The notes beneath the pieces are model-generated. The model was not told the DNA's origin. It worked only from the letters and a program-made list of their open reading frames with translations, and searched no databases. From Flavobacteriaceae bacterium (GTDB taxonomy: Bacteria > Bacteroidota > Bacteroidia > Flavobacteriales > Weeksellaceae), in the NCBI GenBank assembly GCA_030538275.1, contig JAUNUH010000001.1, positions 248,001-312,000 of the forward strand: DNA of 64,000 nucleotides. The letters are read 5' to 3'. Of the stretch, positions 26,690 through 34,140 are shown one piece after another. A program made the translations under genes and the position numbers. Position 1 is the stretch's first letter; every line of letters starts with the position of its first letter.

Positions 26690-27726
26690 CCCGATTGAAA
26701 AGCTTTATAAAATGCCGCCCAGTACGGATCTTTAGGTTCATATTTCAATTCCCTTTTTCCTTGTCCGCTCAGCAATTGATTTCCGGAAGATTTTTCTGTA
26801 ATTTCACCCACTTCCGTACAGTCTATTTGTTGTTGTTTCAATGAATGAATTACCTTTTCTACGCCTTCTGCACGACAACAAATAATCAGAGAACCTGCGC
26901 CGATAGAGCGTTTTGGATCCAAAGAAAATATTTTACAAACTGCTGACATCGCCTCGCTTACCGGCAACTTATCTTCATCAATCAGCACTCCTTTTTCTGA
27001 TGCATATGCCATCTCATACACCGCTCCCAGTACGCCGCCTTCGGTTACATCATGCATCGCGGTGATATATTTTCTGTGCTGTATTGCCGTGAGTGCATCT
27101 TTCAATACCGAAATCTCATAAAATGAATCCACTGCTTTCTGATAATTTTCTATTCCCGCTTTATTTTTCACCGTTTCGGGAAAACTCATTGCCAAAATGG
27201 CTGAAGACGAAATTCCGCAGGATTTGGTGACCAAAATCCGGTCGCCTATTTGGGCCATTTCCGAAGTTAATAGCTGATTTTTGGGTGCCACGGTTATAAA
27301 AGTTGCTCCGCCTGCAATCGTAGAATTTTGACCTTCCACAAATCCGGTATGTCCGCCGGTGATGGCCATACCCATTTCTTCACAAAACGCATGAATATAC
27401 CGCCAATAATCCTTAAAATCCTTTGCAGGAAATCCGGCCGGAAGATTCAGAACAAACTGACCAAATTGCGGAGCAAATCCTGTGGTGGCAATGTCATTGG
27501 CCGTGAGCTGAACCGACAGCCAGGCCGATTCTTTCAGTCCTAATTGCGGAATCAATGACAACGGATCACTCGCCATCGCCATATCCAGTTCATCCGATAA
27601 ATTCACTACCGAAACATCCACTCCAAAGCTGGGTTTGGTCTTGACTTCTGAGCGGTTTTTTCCGCAATAATTGGCTATAAAATCCGAGAAAAATCCCTTT
27701 TCGAATTTACCTGTCTGCTCATTCAT
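26680..27726 (-). CDS. AIR synthase-related (HypE/ThiL-like, PurM fold) protein
   Basis: 348 aa when started at the ATG at 27726; the longer open frame to 27864 overlaps the methyltransferase gene deeply and reads non-conserved sequence. PurM-fold motifs: FGVDVSVVNL near residue 33 (variant of the DDxxV ATP/Mg motif), ANDIATTGFAPQF near 76 (typical NDLA..GA.P), GGHTGFVEG near 120, MHDVTEGGVLGAVYEMA near 227 and GSLIICC near 281. ThiL kinases and HypE belong to this fold. It overlaps the upstream methyltransferase stop by eight bases. A kinase or ATP-dependent dehydration step is plausible; the substrate is unknown. Confidence 0.75.
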   Translation of the reverse strand: MNEQTGKFEKGFFSDFIANYCGKNRSEVKTKPSFGVDVSVVNLSDELDMAMASDPLSLIPQLGLKESAWLSVQLTANDIATTGFAPQFGQFVLNLPAGFPAKDFKDYWRYIHAFCEEMGMAITGGHTGFVEGQNSTIAGGATFITVAPKNQLLTSEMAQIGDRILVTKSCGISSSAILAMSFPETVKNKAGIENYQKAVDSFYEISVLKDALTAIQHRKYITAMHDVTEGGVLGAVYEMAYASEKGVLIDEDKLPVSEAMSAVCKIFSLDPKRSIGAGSLIICCRAEGVEKVIHSLKQQQIDCTEVGEITEKSSGNQLLSGQGKRELKYEPKDPYWAAFYKAFQSGWK

Positions 27727-28453
27727 CGCCAGAATCTTTGAATTGAACATACAAACCAAAAAAATCACCCAAAGGAACATTCCATTTCTGCACAGGAAAC
27801 CATTTCGGAAGTCCGGTTGTGGTCCATTTAATCGTAAAATCCCTGTCGGGCAAGGCTTCTTCAATCAGTTTTATCAGCTTATTGGGTGTGTAAAAGGTTG
27901 CCGTCATATAGAAATTATTTTTTCCTACTGCTTGTTGGGCTCTCCGCCGAATCAATTTGGGTGTATTTCGGTTCATCATCCCGAAAATAATGCCGTGTTT
28001 TCCCACACGAGCAGCTTCCCGAATTACCTTTTTCGGGTCTTTGTAATATTCGAAAGTGGTGATAAACGCCATGGCATCAAAGGTTTTGTCCTTGAACGGC
28101 AGATGATGTGAATCGGCCATCACCAAATCCCCATCAAAGCGGAAAAGTGCCTGAGAAAGCATAAAAGGCGAAATGTCTCCGCCGGTGGCTTCGATGCCAA
28201 TATCCTGCCACCAACGCGTGAAACGAGTGGTACCACAACCGAATTCCAGAAGCGTTTTCACGCGTTTGTCTTTGGAAATTAAACTTTCCAAAACGTCTTT
28301 CTGCCAGATTTCAGCACGTTTGTAAGGACCTTCATAATACTCCTCATAAGTGTCGGTGTATTTGCGGTTGAAGAACCATTCGTCGCGGCCTTGCCAGGTT
28401 TTAATTTCCTGAGGGACCAGTTCTTTGTTACTTTTTTCGATATCCATTTTCAT
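27719..28453 (-). CDS. class I SAM-dependent methyltransferase, first gene of the TPP-riboswitch operon
   Basis: 244 aa. The SAM-binding motif I is LLEFGCGTTRFT near residue 68; acidic motif GGDISPFM near 94, MADSHHLPFKDKTFDAM near 115 (motif II region) and AARVGKHGIIFGMMN (post II) follow. The C-terminal domain has KWTTTGLPKWFPVQ. It lies directly behind the TPP aptamer (about 66 bases) and is translationally coupled to a PurM-fold gene. A Trm112-like protein, a known activator of methyltransferases elsewhere, ends the same operon. The target could be a thiamine-related small molecule, a tRNA or a protein; nothing in the sequence decides it. Confidence 0.8.
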   Translation of the reverse strand: MKMDIEKSNKELVPQEIKTWQGRDEWFFNRKYTDTYEEYYEGPYKRAEIWQKDVLESLISKDKRVKTLLEFGCGTTRFTRWWQDIGIEATGGDISPFMLSQALFRFDGDLVMADSHHLPFKDKTFDAMAFITTFEYYKDPKKVIREAARVGKHGIIFGMMNRNTPKLIRRRAQQAVGKNNFYMTATFYTPNKLIKLIEEALPDRDFTIKWTTTGLPKWFPVQKWNVPLGDFFGLYVQFKDSGDE

Positions 28454-28518
28454 TGTTTTCTGACTTAAAAAGAAGAGAATAAGCCGGGATTTCAGCGCAA
28501 TGAAACGGAAATAAGTTT

Positions 28519-28608
28519 CTGCATCCCTACGTTGGCATTATCCACCTCAGGTTTCGGGTATATTCTCAGCCATTTTTTTTGAAAAAAAAAGTTGGCACCC
28601 CGTGCAGG
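28519..28608 (-). promoter_or_regulatory. TPP riboswitch (THI element)
   Basis: On the minus strand the aptamer reads GGGGTGCC, then GGCTGAGA, ACCC, ACCTG and GGATAATGCCAACGTAGGGA, which are the diagnostic conserved segments of the TPP aptamer in order. It begins just after a TAnnTTTG promoter (28610-28617) and precedes the methyltransferase start at 28453. A downstream ATCCC can pair with GGGAT at the aptamer 3' edge, which may be part of the expression platform. The four downstream genes are thus expected to be repressed by thiamine pyrophosphate. Confidence 0.96.
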
Positions 28609-28609
28609 A

Positions 28610-28617
28610 CAAAGATA
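28610..28617 (-). promoter_or_regulatory. -7 promoter element for the riboswitch operon
   Basis: TATCTTTG on the minus strand, with a TTG about 21 bases upstream, a good match to the Bacteroidota -33/-7 arrangement. Transcription would start near 28603, at the 5' edge of the TPP aptamer. Confidence 0.65.
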
Positions 28618-28785
28618 CATAAGAAAAAATGGATTTTTCAATAAAATTGGTCACGGTTGGCTTTTACGATTGGATTTTAAATTTAAAAATTAGGTTAAAT
28701 TACATTATCCATGAATGAAAATTATTTAAATTCTATTTAATTGAGTTGAAATTGAGCTAAAGAATTCGAATAAATTAATTTTGCT

Positions 28786-28793
28786 TACTTTTG
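28786..28793 (+). promoter_or_regulatory. -7 promoter element for the gtr-like operon
   Basis: TACTTTTG matches TAnnTTTG and lies 18 bases before the ATG at 28812. The in-frame TTG at 28791 overlaps this element and is therefore not the start. Confidence 0.5.
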
Positions 28794-28811
28794 GTTTTGA
28801 ATTATTTATTT

Positions 28812-29003
28812 ATGAAAGTTGTGGAGACTTTATTTTGCAAAAGAAAAATCAATAATATTTTCTTTTTGACTGAACTCGGCAATGAAATTTCTTTTAAGAA
28901 TGGAGAATTAGCCACTTTTATTAAAATTGATAATATTGTAAACAACAACTTCGAAACATATCAATTGTTGTCTATTTCTAAACGTCAGCCTATTGAATTA
29001 TGA
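28812..29003 (+). CDS. small protein, coupled to GtrII-like glucosyltransferase
   Basis: 63 aa from the ATG at 28812 (MKVVETLFCKRKINNIFF). It has no membrane segment and no recognised domain. Its TGA overlaps the ATG of the next gene (ATGA), so it is co-translated with the glucosyltransferase gene. It is not a GtrA-like flippase, which would have four membrane helices. Codon use resembles the neighbour. It could be a leader peptide-like or regulatory gene, or a real small subunit; it stands as hypothetical. Confidence 0.5.
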   Translation: MKVVETLFCKRKINNIFFLTELGNEISFKNGELATFIKIDNIVNNNFETYQLLSISKRQPIEL

Positions 29004-30913
29004 AAGTTAAAAATGACTTCATGAATTTTTCGGCAAAAGAAATAAAGTTTTATTCGCTCATTCTATTTGCGTTTTTTGCTTCTATAATCGTTTATGGATT
29101 TTCATTGACCAATTTTAGTTTGATGGTAGATAGCGAATCTCCTATTTATCCGCATTATTCATTGGAACATGGCCGATTGGGTACCAATCTCATTCGATAC
29201 CATATTTTTGGTGGATTATGGCCTTATTTCACGCAACTTTTAGGATTATTTTTTCTAAGTTACAGTGCTGTAATCATGACGAAATTATTTCGGTTTACGG
29301 GATTATGGCAGATACTTTTTATTCTTTTATTTATAAGTTTTCCCCAACACGCTTATCAGTTGGCATTTACCATGCAGGCAGATGCCATTGGGATTGGATA
29401 TTTTACAGGTGCGCTTGCGGTGTATGTATTTATACGTTATTTGGAAGGATTAGAGCTCAAATCTTGGATTCGTTTCACTAATATTTGGATTGTTTTTGTA
29501 GTATTTCTTCTCATTGCATTTACAATTTCAATTTATCAAGCATTAATCTATGTACCTGTGATGCTGTATGCGGCCTATTTTTTCAAGAATTTATTTGAAG
29601 AATTCAGGATAAAAGAAGAGCTGATAAGATTATTTTCATTTATTGGTCTTGTGATATTTGGATTTTTAGGCTATTTATTAATGGTCAAAATTTGGGTTCC
29701 AGCAGGTGAGGGTCAATATTTGAGTTCGTATGCTTCTGGCTCATTAGAAAACCAATGGCTTACTTTTTGGAAAGTTTTTAAATCCCAAATACTGGGGAAG
29801 TTCTATTATGGTAATCAATTAAATATAATTGTGTTGCTTTCTTCTGTGATATTGTTTGTTTATATTATATTTAAACGTAAGTGGTTTATTTTCAAGTTAT
29901 TCGTGCTTATTTTTCTTGTGGTAACTCCTTATGCAATTTCATATTTTATCACAAACAATTCACATCCTCCACGAATTTTTATTGGAAGCAGTATAATTTT
30001 TGGTTTTTTGCCGGTATTTGTTTTAAAAAAATTCCTACATAATAAAATAGTATTATGGTTAGGGATTTTAGTATTTTTTATCAATACTTTTTACATTACC
30101 CAATTATTTGTGGCTGCGCATCGCATATATACGCATGACTTGATGATGGCAAGACAACTGGATCAAGACATTAAGCAAGTAATCGGGAAATACAAACCCA
30201 ATTCAACCTATGTCTATTTGCATGGTGCCCCATCTTCTGTTCCTTATCAATCTATGAAGATTCCCAATTCTGAAATATTTTCGAGCAGTATTTTTCAATG
30301 GGATCGTGGCAGCAATTGGCGTATGTTGAATTTTTTTCGGTATCATGATTTAGGAGATTATAAATATGTAAGTTCAGAAGAAAATTTTGATAAAATAAAA
30401 GATTCTATTTCGAGAATGCCCTTATGGCCCAATCCCGGTTCTATAGTAATTTCTGACAATGTAGTTGCGGTAAAACTTGCCGAAAGGGCGGGTGCACGTT
30501 TGCCTTTTCAATCAGAAATCAAAGAAGAAGCTTCTGTAATAACGTCCATTCTGGAATTGCCTGAGCAAAATAAAAAAATTGTGGGGAATTTTGATGAATT
30601 CAGAGAAGGAAATAATAGCGTAGAAATCATAGGATGGTCTGCATTACAAGGCGTTTCTTCCAATGATTCAGAAACTTTTCTCATTATTTTCAATGCAGAG
30701 AATAGATTTATCAAAAAAACAAAAAGTTATAAAAGAGAAGACATCACCAAATGGCTGAATGATGGAAATGATTATGATTTTTCGGGCTTTGTGTGTAATT
30801 TCGATAAAGACTCCTTGCCGGTAGGTGAATATGAATTGGGTATTTTGATTGTTGATAATCAGAATGAAAATACCTTTTACAATCCATTTGGTAAATCAAT
30901 TCTAATTAAATAA
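29000..30913 (+). CDS. GtrII-like membrane glucosyltransferase
   Basis: 637 aa. About 11 membrane helices lie in residues 15-395, with the acidic periplasmic loop MVDSESPIYPHYSLEHGRLG after helix 1, as in the glucosyltransferase II (serotype-conversion) family. The C-terminal ~240 residues are soluble and would face the periplasm. Family role: transfer of a sugar from a polyprenyl-phosphate carrier to O-antigen or another glycan. It precedes a GtrB-like gene by seven bases, which makes the lipid-linked donor; a GtrA flippase gene is missing. The pair sits against a prophage remnant, matching the phage origin of many gtr cassettes. Confidence 0.78.
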   Translation: MKVKNDFMNFSAKEIKFYSLILFAFFASIIVYGFSLTNFSLMVDSESPIYPHYSLEHGRLGTNLIRYHIFGGLWPYFTQLLGLFFLSYSAVIMTKLFRFTGLWQILFILLFISFPQHAYQLAFTMQADAIGIGYFTGALAVYVFIRYLEGLELKSWIRFTNIWIVFVVFLLIAFTISIYQALIYVPVMLYAAYFFKNLFEEFRIKEELIRLFSFIGLVIFGFLGYLLMVKIWVPAGEGQYLSSYASGSLENQWLTFWKVFKSQILGKFYYGNQLNIIVLLSSVILFVYIIFKRKWFIFKLFVLIFLVVTPYAISYFITNNSHPPRIFIGSSIIFGFLPVFVLKKFLHNKIVLWLGILVFFINTFYITQLFVAAHRIYTHDLMMARQLDQDIKQVIGKYKPNSTYVYLHGAPSSVPYQSMKIPNSEIFSSSIFQWDRGSNWRMLNFFRYHDLGDYKYVSSEENFDKIKDSISRMPLWPNPGSIVISDNVVAVKLAERAGARLPFQSEIKEEASVITSILELPEQNKKIVGNFDEFREGNNSVEIIGWSALQGVSSNDSETFLIIFNAENRFIKKTKSYKREDITKWLNDGNDYDFSGFVCNFDKDSLPVGEYELGILIVDNQNENTFYNPFGKSILIK

Positions 30914-30920
30914 TTTTTGA

Positions 30921-31871
30921 ATGAAGAAAATAGTTATCGGAATTGTTTCCCCTTGTTATAATGAAGAAAGTGTTCTGCATGAAACGGCAAATGAATTGTC
31001 GAATTTGATACAAAGGCTTATTTCTAAAGGCAAAATTTCTGAAAATAGCTTTCTGGCATTTGTAGATGATGGAAGTAGAGACGATACCTGGAAAATTATT
31101 TCGAAATTAACAGAAGAAAATTCCCATATCAAAGGTTTGAAACTGAGTAAAAATGTTGGCCATCAAAATGCACTGCATGCCGGACTGATGCATTACCACA
31201 GAATTGCGGATGCTTTGATTTCTATAGACGCTGATCTACAGGATGATATAGGCGTAATTGAGGAAATGATAGATCAATTTAAAGATAATAATATCCAGGT
31301 GGTATATGGTGTGCGAAAAGAGCGAAGTACAGACACTTTTTTCAAGAAGAATACGGCATTATTTTTTTATCGGTTAATGCGTTGGATGCGTGTAAATTTG
31401 GTTTATAATCACGCCGATTTCAGATTGATGAGTCAGAAAATTATAGTGGCATTGTCCCAATATGAAGAGGTGAATATTTTTTTGCGCGGCATCATTCCCA
31501 GCATTGGTTTTTCTAGCGGTATTGTTTACTATAACCGACAAGAGCGTAGGGCGGGCGAATCCAAATATCCTTTGAAAAAAATGATTTCGTTTGCTTGGGA
31601 AGGCATTACATCTTTCAGTAATTTTCCTTTGAAAGTTGTCACTATGCTTAGTTTTTGTGTTTTTGCCTTATGTATTTTGGCTTCACTATATGCGCTAATT
31701 TCTTTGTATTTTACCCATGTAGTTCCGGGTTGGTTTTCTACGGTTTTGCCATTATACTTTTTGGGTGGTGTACAACTTTTGGGGCTTGGTATTATAGGTG
31801 AATATATCGGTAAAATCTATAGTGAAGTAAAAAAGAGGCCCAAATATTTTGTAGAAGAATCATTGAATTGA
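30921..31871 (+). CDS. GtrB-like family 2 glycosyltransferase (polyprenyl-phosphate sugar transferase)
   Basis: 316 aa. GT-A fold N-terminus IVSPCYNEESVL near residue 8, FVDDGSRDDTW near 47, the DAD motif in SIDADLQDD near 97, and QERRAGESKYPL near 207, typical of DPM1/GtrB enzymes. Two C-terminal membrane helices (about 235-255 and 265-290). It makes a lipid-linked sugar on the cytoplasmic face for the GtrII-like enzyme encoded upstream. Its last 368 coding bases, plus 28 bases after the stop, are duplicated at 36875-37270, on the far side of the prophage remnant. Confidence 0.88.
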   Translation: MKKIVIGIVSPCYNEESVLHETANELSNLIQRLISKGKISENSFLAFVDDGSRDDTWKIISKLTEENSHIKGLKLSKNVGHQNALHAGLMHYHRIADALISIDADLQDDIGVIEEMIDQFKDNNIQVVYGVRKERSTDTFFKKNTALFFYRLMRWMRVNLVYNHADFRLMSQKIIVALSQYEEVNIFLRGIIPSIGFSSGIVYYNRQERRAGESKYPLKKMISFAWEGITSFSNFPLKVVTMLSFCVFALCILASLYALISLYFTHVVPGWFSTVLPLYFLGGVQLLGLGIIGEYIGKIYSEVKKRPKYFVEESLN

Positions 31872-31899
31872 TTCTCGCCACGGCCTATTGAGGCTTGCC
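31504..31899. repeat. direct repeat, copy 1 (3' end of gtrB-like gene)
   Basis: 396 bp match to 36875-37270 with fewer than ten differences that cluster in the outer parts; about 270 central bases look identical. The copies bracket the Mu-like remnant. Confidence 0.92.
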
Positions 31900-32347
31900 A
31901 AAGGATACCTTTATCTTTATTGGACATATAATCATGCCACGATGTCGCAAATGTCAAGCGCACAACTTTCAAACCCTTTCGGCTCGGTTCCGGGCGAATA
32001 GAAGTGCATTGCCATGGGTAATAGACATCATCTTCATAGCCTTGCAGGTGGTGTTGTACCTTTTCTACCACATCCAAATAATCTGTAGCGCGCAGGCGTT
32101 CTGTAGCCGGTGCTATGGCATTGGATTCACCGATGGCTTTGAACACAAGGCGAATGCCTATGCTGGCATCTATAGATTGGGTAGCACTGTCTATTTCGTC
32201 TATTTTGGTAAGATCCATATCTACCAGTGCTGCCGGATAGCTGATGGGTGGTTTTTCTTCTTGCAGTTGGTTACAGTCCAGATCTGCATAGCGTATTTCT
32301 GGCAGTTGTGCCAGCAGTTCAATGATTTTGAGATACAATTGTTTCAT
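31872..32347 (-). CDS. Mu gp37/DUF1834-like phage protein, 3' end uncertain
   Basis: Start ATG at 32347 (MKQLYLKIIELLAQLPEI). About 158 codons are left of the duplicated segment; the frame continues 55 bases into the antisense of gtrB to 31817. The sequence has IGIRLVFKAIG, ERLRATDYLDVVEKVQHHLQG and LTFATSWHDYMSNKDKG, resembling the DUF1834 / tail-terminator proteins of Mu-like phages. It follows the GpG-like gene by four bases, as in a phage structural operon. The native C-terminus was probably lost at the junction. Confidence 0.6.
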
Positions 32348-32351
32348 TTTG

Positions 32352-32882
32352 TTATGATTTAAGTCCGTGTTTCAGTTCGGCCAATGCCACTCGTCGCAGG
32401 CGTGCAGCCAGATAGGGAGAATGTTGAAAACCGCCAATAAAGCGTCTTTGCGGAATGTTTTGGTGAATGGTTCTGTCATGTGCCTTTACTTTTTGTTTTT
32501 TACCTTTTACGGTTCGCGTAAAGGGTTTTACATGTTGTTTTACTGGGCCGCGAAACCCCTCATTGTGTACGCGTGCATAGTTGATGCCTGTGCCGCCTGC
32601 AGATACCCAGAAGCGTGGCCCCTCGGTGCGGGATACGCGTATGCTGCGGCGTAGTGCGCCGCTTTTTACCAAAAGGTTACGGCTGGTATCGTCTTTTTTG
32701 CCCCATTTAGTAGGATTTTTGCGCTTTGGCCATACTTCTTGGCTGTGCCCGCTCCATGCTTCCTGGTCAAATGAATTTTGGGCAAAGTTCACCACCTCTT
32801 CGCCCAGAATAGGAGGCAATGAGCGAAAGGTATTTGCCAGTTTTTTACGAATTTCTTCATGAATTTGTTCTGCTGTTGCCAT
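32352..32882 (-). CDS. phage virion morphogenesis protein (Mu GpG-like)
   Basis: 176 aa. SGALRRSIRVSRTEGPRFWVSAGGTGINYARVHNEG is split here over the conserved SGxLRRSI and YAxxHN residues of the phage virion morphogenesis / HK97 gp10-like family; the basic tail IPQRRFIGGF is the expected PxRxFIG motif. It acts in tail completion or head-tail joining. Complete length for the family. It is followed by the DUF1834-like gene; upstream lies a cassette carrying a promoter on the opposite strand. Confidence 0.83.
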   Translation of the reverse strand: MATAEQIHEEIRKKLANTFRSLPPILGEEVVNFAQNSFDQEAWSGHSQEVWPKRKNPTKWGKKDDTSRNLLVKSGALRRSIRVSRTEGPRFWVSAGGTGINYARVHNEGFRGPVKQHVKPFTRTVKGKKQKVKAHDRTIHQNIPQRRFIGGFQHSPYLAARLRRVALAELKHGLKS

Positions 32883-32900
32883 AGTGGTTTAATTTTTGTT

Positions 32901-32992
32901 TATATTTGCAGTAGGGAAATGTTTAGATAGTTGGCGAGCTTTTCAACGGCGATTCCTTTTCCCTGTAAAGCGGCTTCTATGGCCGCTTTTTT
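32901..32992 (+). ncRNA. candidate small RNA cassette A (promoter, stem-loop, terminator)
   Basis: A consensus -7 (TATATTTG, 32901-32908) is followed by TAGGGAAA ... TTTTCCCT (a stem enclosing a loop with TTGGCG) and by a terminator AAGCGGC-TTCTATG-GCCGCTT with six T (32968-32992). No open frame with a start codon spans it. Cassette B at 34056-34140 has the same order and similar sequence. On the opposite strand the terminator overlaps the stop codon of a toxin-like fragment. Confidence 0.45.
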
Positions 32993-33142
32993 ATTTCTTC
33001 CCTTGTGAAATAAAAAGCTTCATTATTATAGATAATGTAAATTTCTTTCATTAATGGATATGCATCATCATTTTTAAAATTTGATTTGAGCTTATTCAAT
33101 AAGCTATCCATGTCATAAGGATAGTTTTGTAGGTCAAATACG
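32977..33142 (-). pseudogene. C-terminal fragment of a second CdiA-tRNase-like toxin domain
   Basis: About 55 codons, ending at TAG inside the hairpin of cassette A, with no start. VVFDLQNYPYDMDSLLNKL, EIYIIYNNEAFYF and a final basic KKRP resemble the end of the MuF-linked domain at 34123 (DVGILYFPDNFYM, KLIIIHKNKIIKDGR). Interpreted as a displaced toxin C-terminus; the 5' side is cut at about 33142, where plus-strand phage sequence begins. Confidence 0.45.
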
Positions 33143-33367
33143 ACGTTCGCACATATAGATAATGACGGCAATCTGGTGATTGTGATTCCGGTAGATAAGC
33201 ATTTTTGCCCGGGAGAGGAGCTGCACCGCAGAAGACAGGCCTTGTATGATGCTATCTGGGAGCATGACAACAAAAACTATATCGGTGGTGATGTCCAGGT
33301 AGGTATAGTAGAATGGCTCAAAGAGACGGAGCCCACGGAGGCGCAATGGCGCGAAATTTTGAAATAA
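33143..33367 (+). pseudogene. 3' fragment of a phage gene
   Basis: An open frame without a proper start (IDNDGNLVIVIPVDKHFCPG ... EPTEAQWREILK) begins at a junction with the toxin fragment and ends in TAA at 33367, five bases before a terminator. It looks like the C-terminal part of a phage structural or conserved hypothetical protein; family not recognised. Confidence 0.5.
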
Positions 33368-33371
33368 ATAT

Positions 33372-33405
33372 GAAAACCGCTCCGATTTCGGGGCGGTTTT
33401 TTTGT
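33372..33405 (+). terminator. rho-independent terminator
   Basis: AAACCGCTCCGA and TCGGGGCGGTTT (one G-T pair) form a long stem followed by a T-run, right after the truncated phage gene. Confidence 0.8.
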
Positions 33406-33420
33406 AAGACAAACACCGGC

Positions 33421-33451
33421 TTGTAGAATCCGGCATTCTGCCCTATTTTTG
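33421..33451 (+). promoter_or_regulatory. consensus promoter, TTG-N20-TAnnTTTG
   Basis: TTG at 33421-33423 and TATTTTTG at 33444-33451 have the ideal 20-base spacing. The ATG of the next gene is at 33458, so the transcript would be leaderless or nearly so. Confidence 0.65.
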
Positions 33452-33457
33452 TGGTAA

Positions 33458-33640
33458 ATGACCAAAAAGGAAAGACTTACCCAACGCAACAAGGCCGTGC
33501 GCGATCTGTTTGATAAGCTGGTGATCAAGCACCCACAGTGGCGTGTAGATGCCATCTATGCCGAGATAGAGGCGCGCTATTTCATTGCACCGCGCACGGT
33601 AGAGGCTATTATTATGCGCCAGCCGGGATATGACTACTAA
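33458..33640 (+). CDS. small basic phage protein, HTH-like
   Basis: 60 aa (MTKKERLTQRNKAVRDLF ... PRTVEAIIMRQPGYDY). Basic and helical, with an arrangement that may form a helix-turn-helix (WRVDAIYAEIEARYFIAPRTVEAI, split over helix 2-3). Similar short proteins are common in Bacteroidota Mu-like phages. A strong consensus promoter ends seven bases before the ATG. Three bases separate it from the next small gene. DNA binding is inference. Confidence 0.6.
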   Translation: MTKKERLTQRNKAVRDLFDKLVIKHPQWRVDAIYAEIEARYFIAPRTVEAIIMRQPGYDY

Positions 33641-33643
33641 ATT

Positions 33644-33859
33644 ATGAAAACAATCATCCACCTTCACATTAATCATTTGATAGATAAATTAATCATCACC
33701 GACACCGGACCCGAAAGTGTTGAAAAACTGGGCGGTGCTATACGCGAATCCTTATTGAGGGCTATAAACTCAGTTCAGGAAAGTCCGCAATCAGCTGAAG
33801 ATACATCTGAACAGCCTTCACCGCCAAATCAAAATCGATTCCCGGATTCTCAAGAATAG
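33644..33859 (+). CDS. small hypothetical phage protein
   Basis: 71 aa (MKTIIHLHINHLIDKLIITD ...). An N-terminal beta/alpha segment is followed by a Gln/Ser/Pro-rich disordered tail. No recognised domain. It is three bases after the preceding small gene, in the same operon, and its end overlaps a convergent 38-codon frame by ten bases. Confidence 0.45.
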   Translation: MKTIIHLHINHLIDKLIITDTGPESVEKLGGAIRESLLRAINSVQESPQSAEDTSEQPSPPNQNRFPDSQE

Positions 33860-33966
33860 TTTTTTTGGCAGGCGAGTTTCAGTTTTTGGTGCTGTACATC
33901 GGTAAAGGGTGTGGAAGATGGGGCACAAACATATCGGTATAGATCCTCTAATGTGAAAGATGACAT
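33850..33966 (-). CDS. very small hypothetical protein
   Basis: 38 aa from the ATG at 33966 (MSSFTLEDLYRYVCAPSSTP). An exact -7 element (TAAATTTG, minus strand 33991-33998) lies 25 bases upstream, which is the main support. It may be a genuine phage microprotein or the start of a truncated gene; no homology recognised. Confidence 0.35.
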   Translation of the reverse strand: MSSFTLEDLYRYVCAPSSTPFTDVQHQKLKLACQKNYS

Positions 33967-34000
33967 AATATAAATTTAAAGTTGGCACTTCAAATTTATT

Positions 34001-34035
34001 AAAAAAGCGGTTAAGTGATTTTTAACCGCTTTTTA
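34001..34035. terminator. bidirectional hairpin terminator
   Basis: AAAAGCGGTTAA and TTAACCGCTTTT form a perfect 12-bp stem with a short loop and A/T-runs on both sides. Confidence 0.8.
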
Positions 34036-34055
34036 ATTGGTATTAAATTTGTTTG

Positions 34056-34140
34056 TATATTTGCAATGCAAACAAGAGCAGGGCGATTGGCGTAGACCTT
34101 CCCTGTGTTTGTAAGAGACGGTCTATCGGCCGTCTTTTAT
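34056..34140 (+). ncRNA. candidate small RNA cassette B (promoter, stem-loop, terminator)
   Basis: The -7 TATATTTG (34056-34063) is followed by CAAACA..CAGGG pairing with CCCTGTGTTTG around a loop containing ATTGGCG, then a terminator AGACGG-TCTATCGG-CCGTCT with four T (34116-34140). It matches cassette A in order, spacing (52 against 58 bases between -7 and terminator) and shared words (TATATTTGCA, AGGG, TTGGCG, CCCTGT, TCTAT). The terminator overlaps the last codons of the MuF-toxin gene on the opposite strand. Confidence 0.45.

Noticed and set aside
27727..27864. N-terminal extension of the PurM-fold protein
   Set aside because: The extra 46 codons lie in the methyltransferase gene and have no PurM-like sequence; the ATG at 27726 gives a coupled start.
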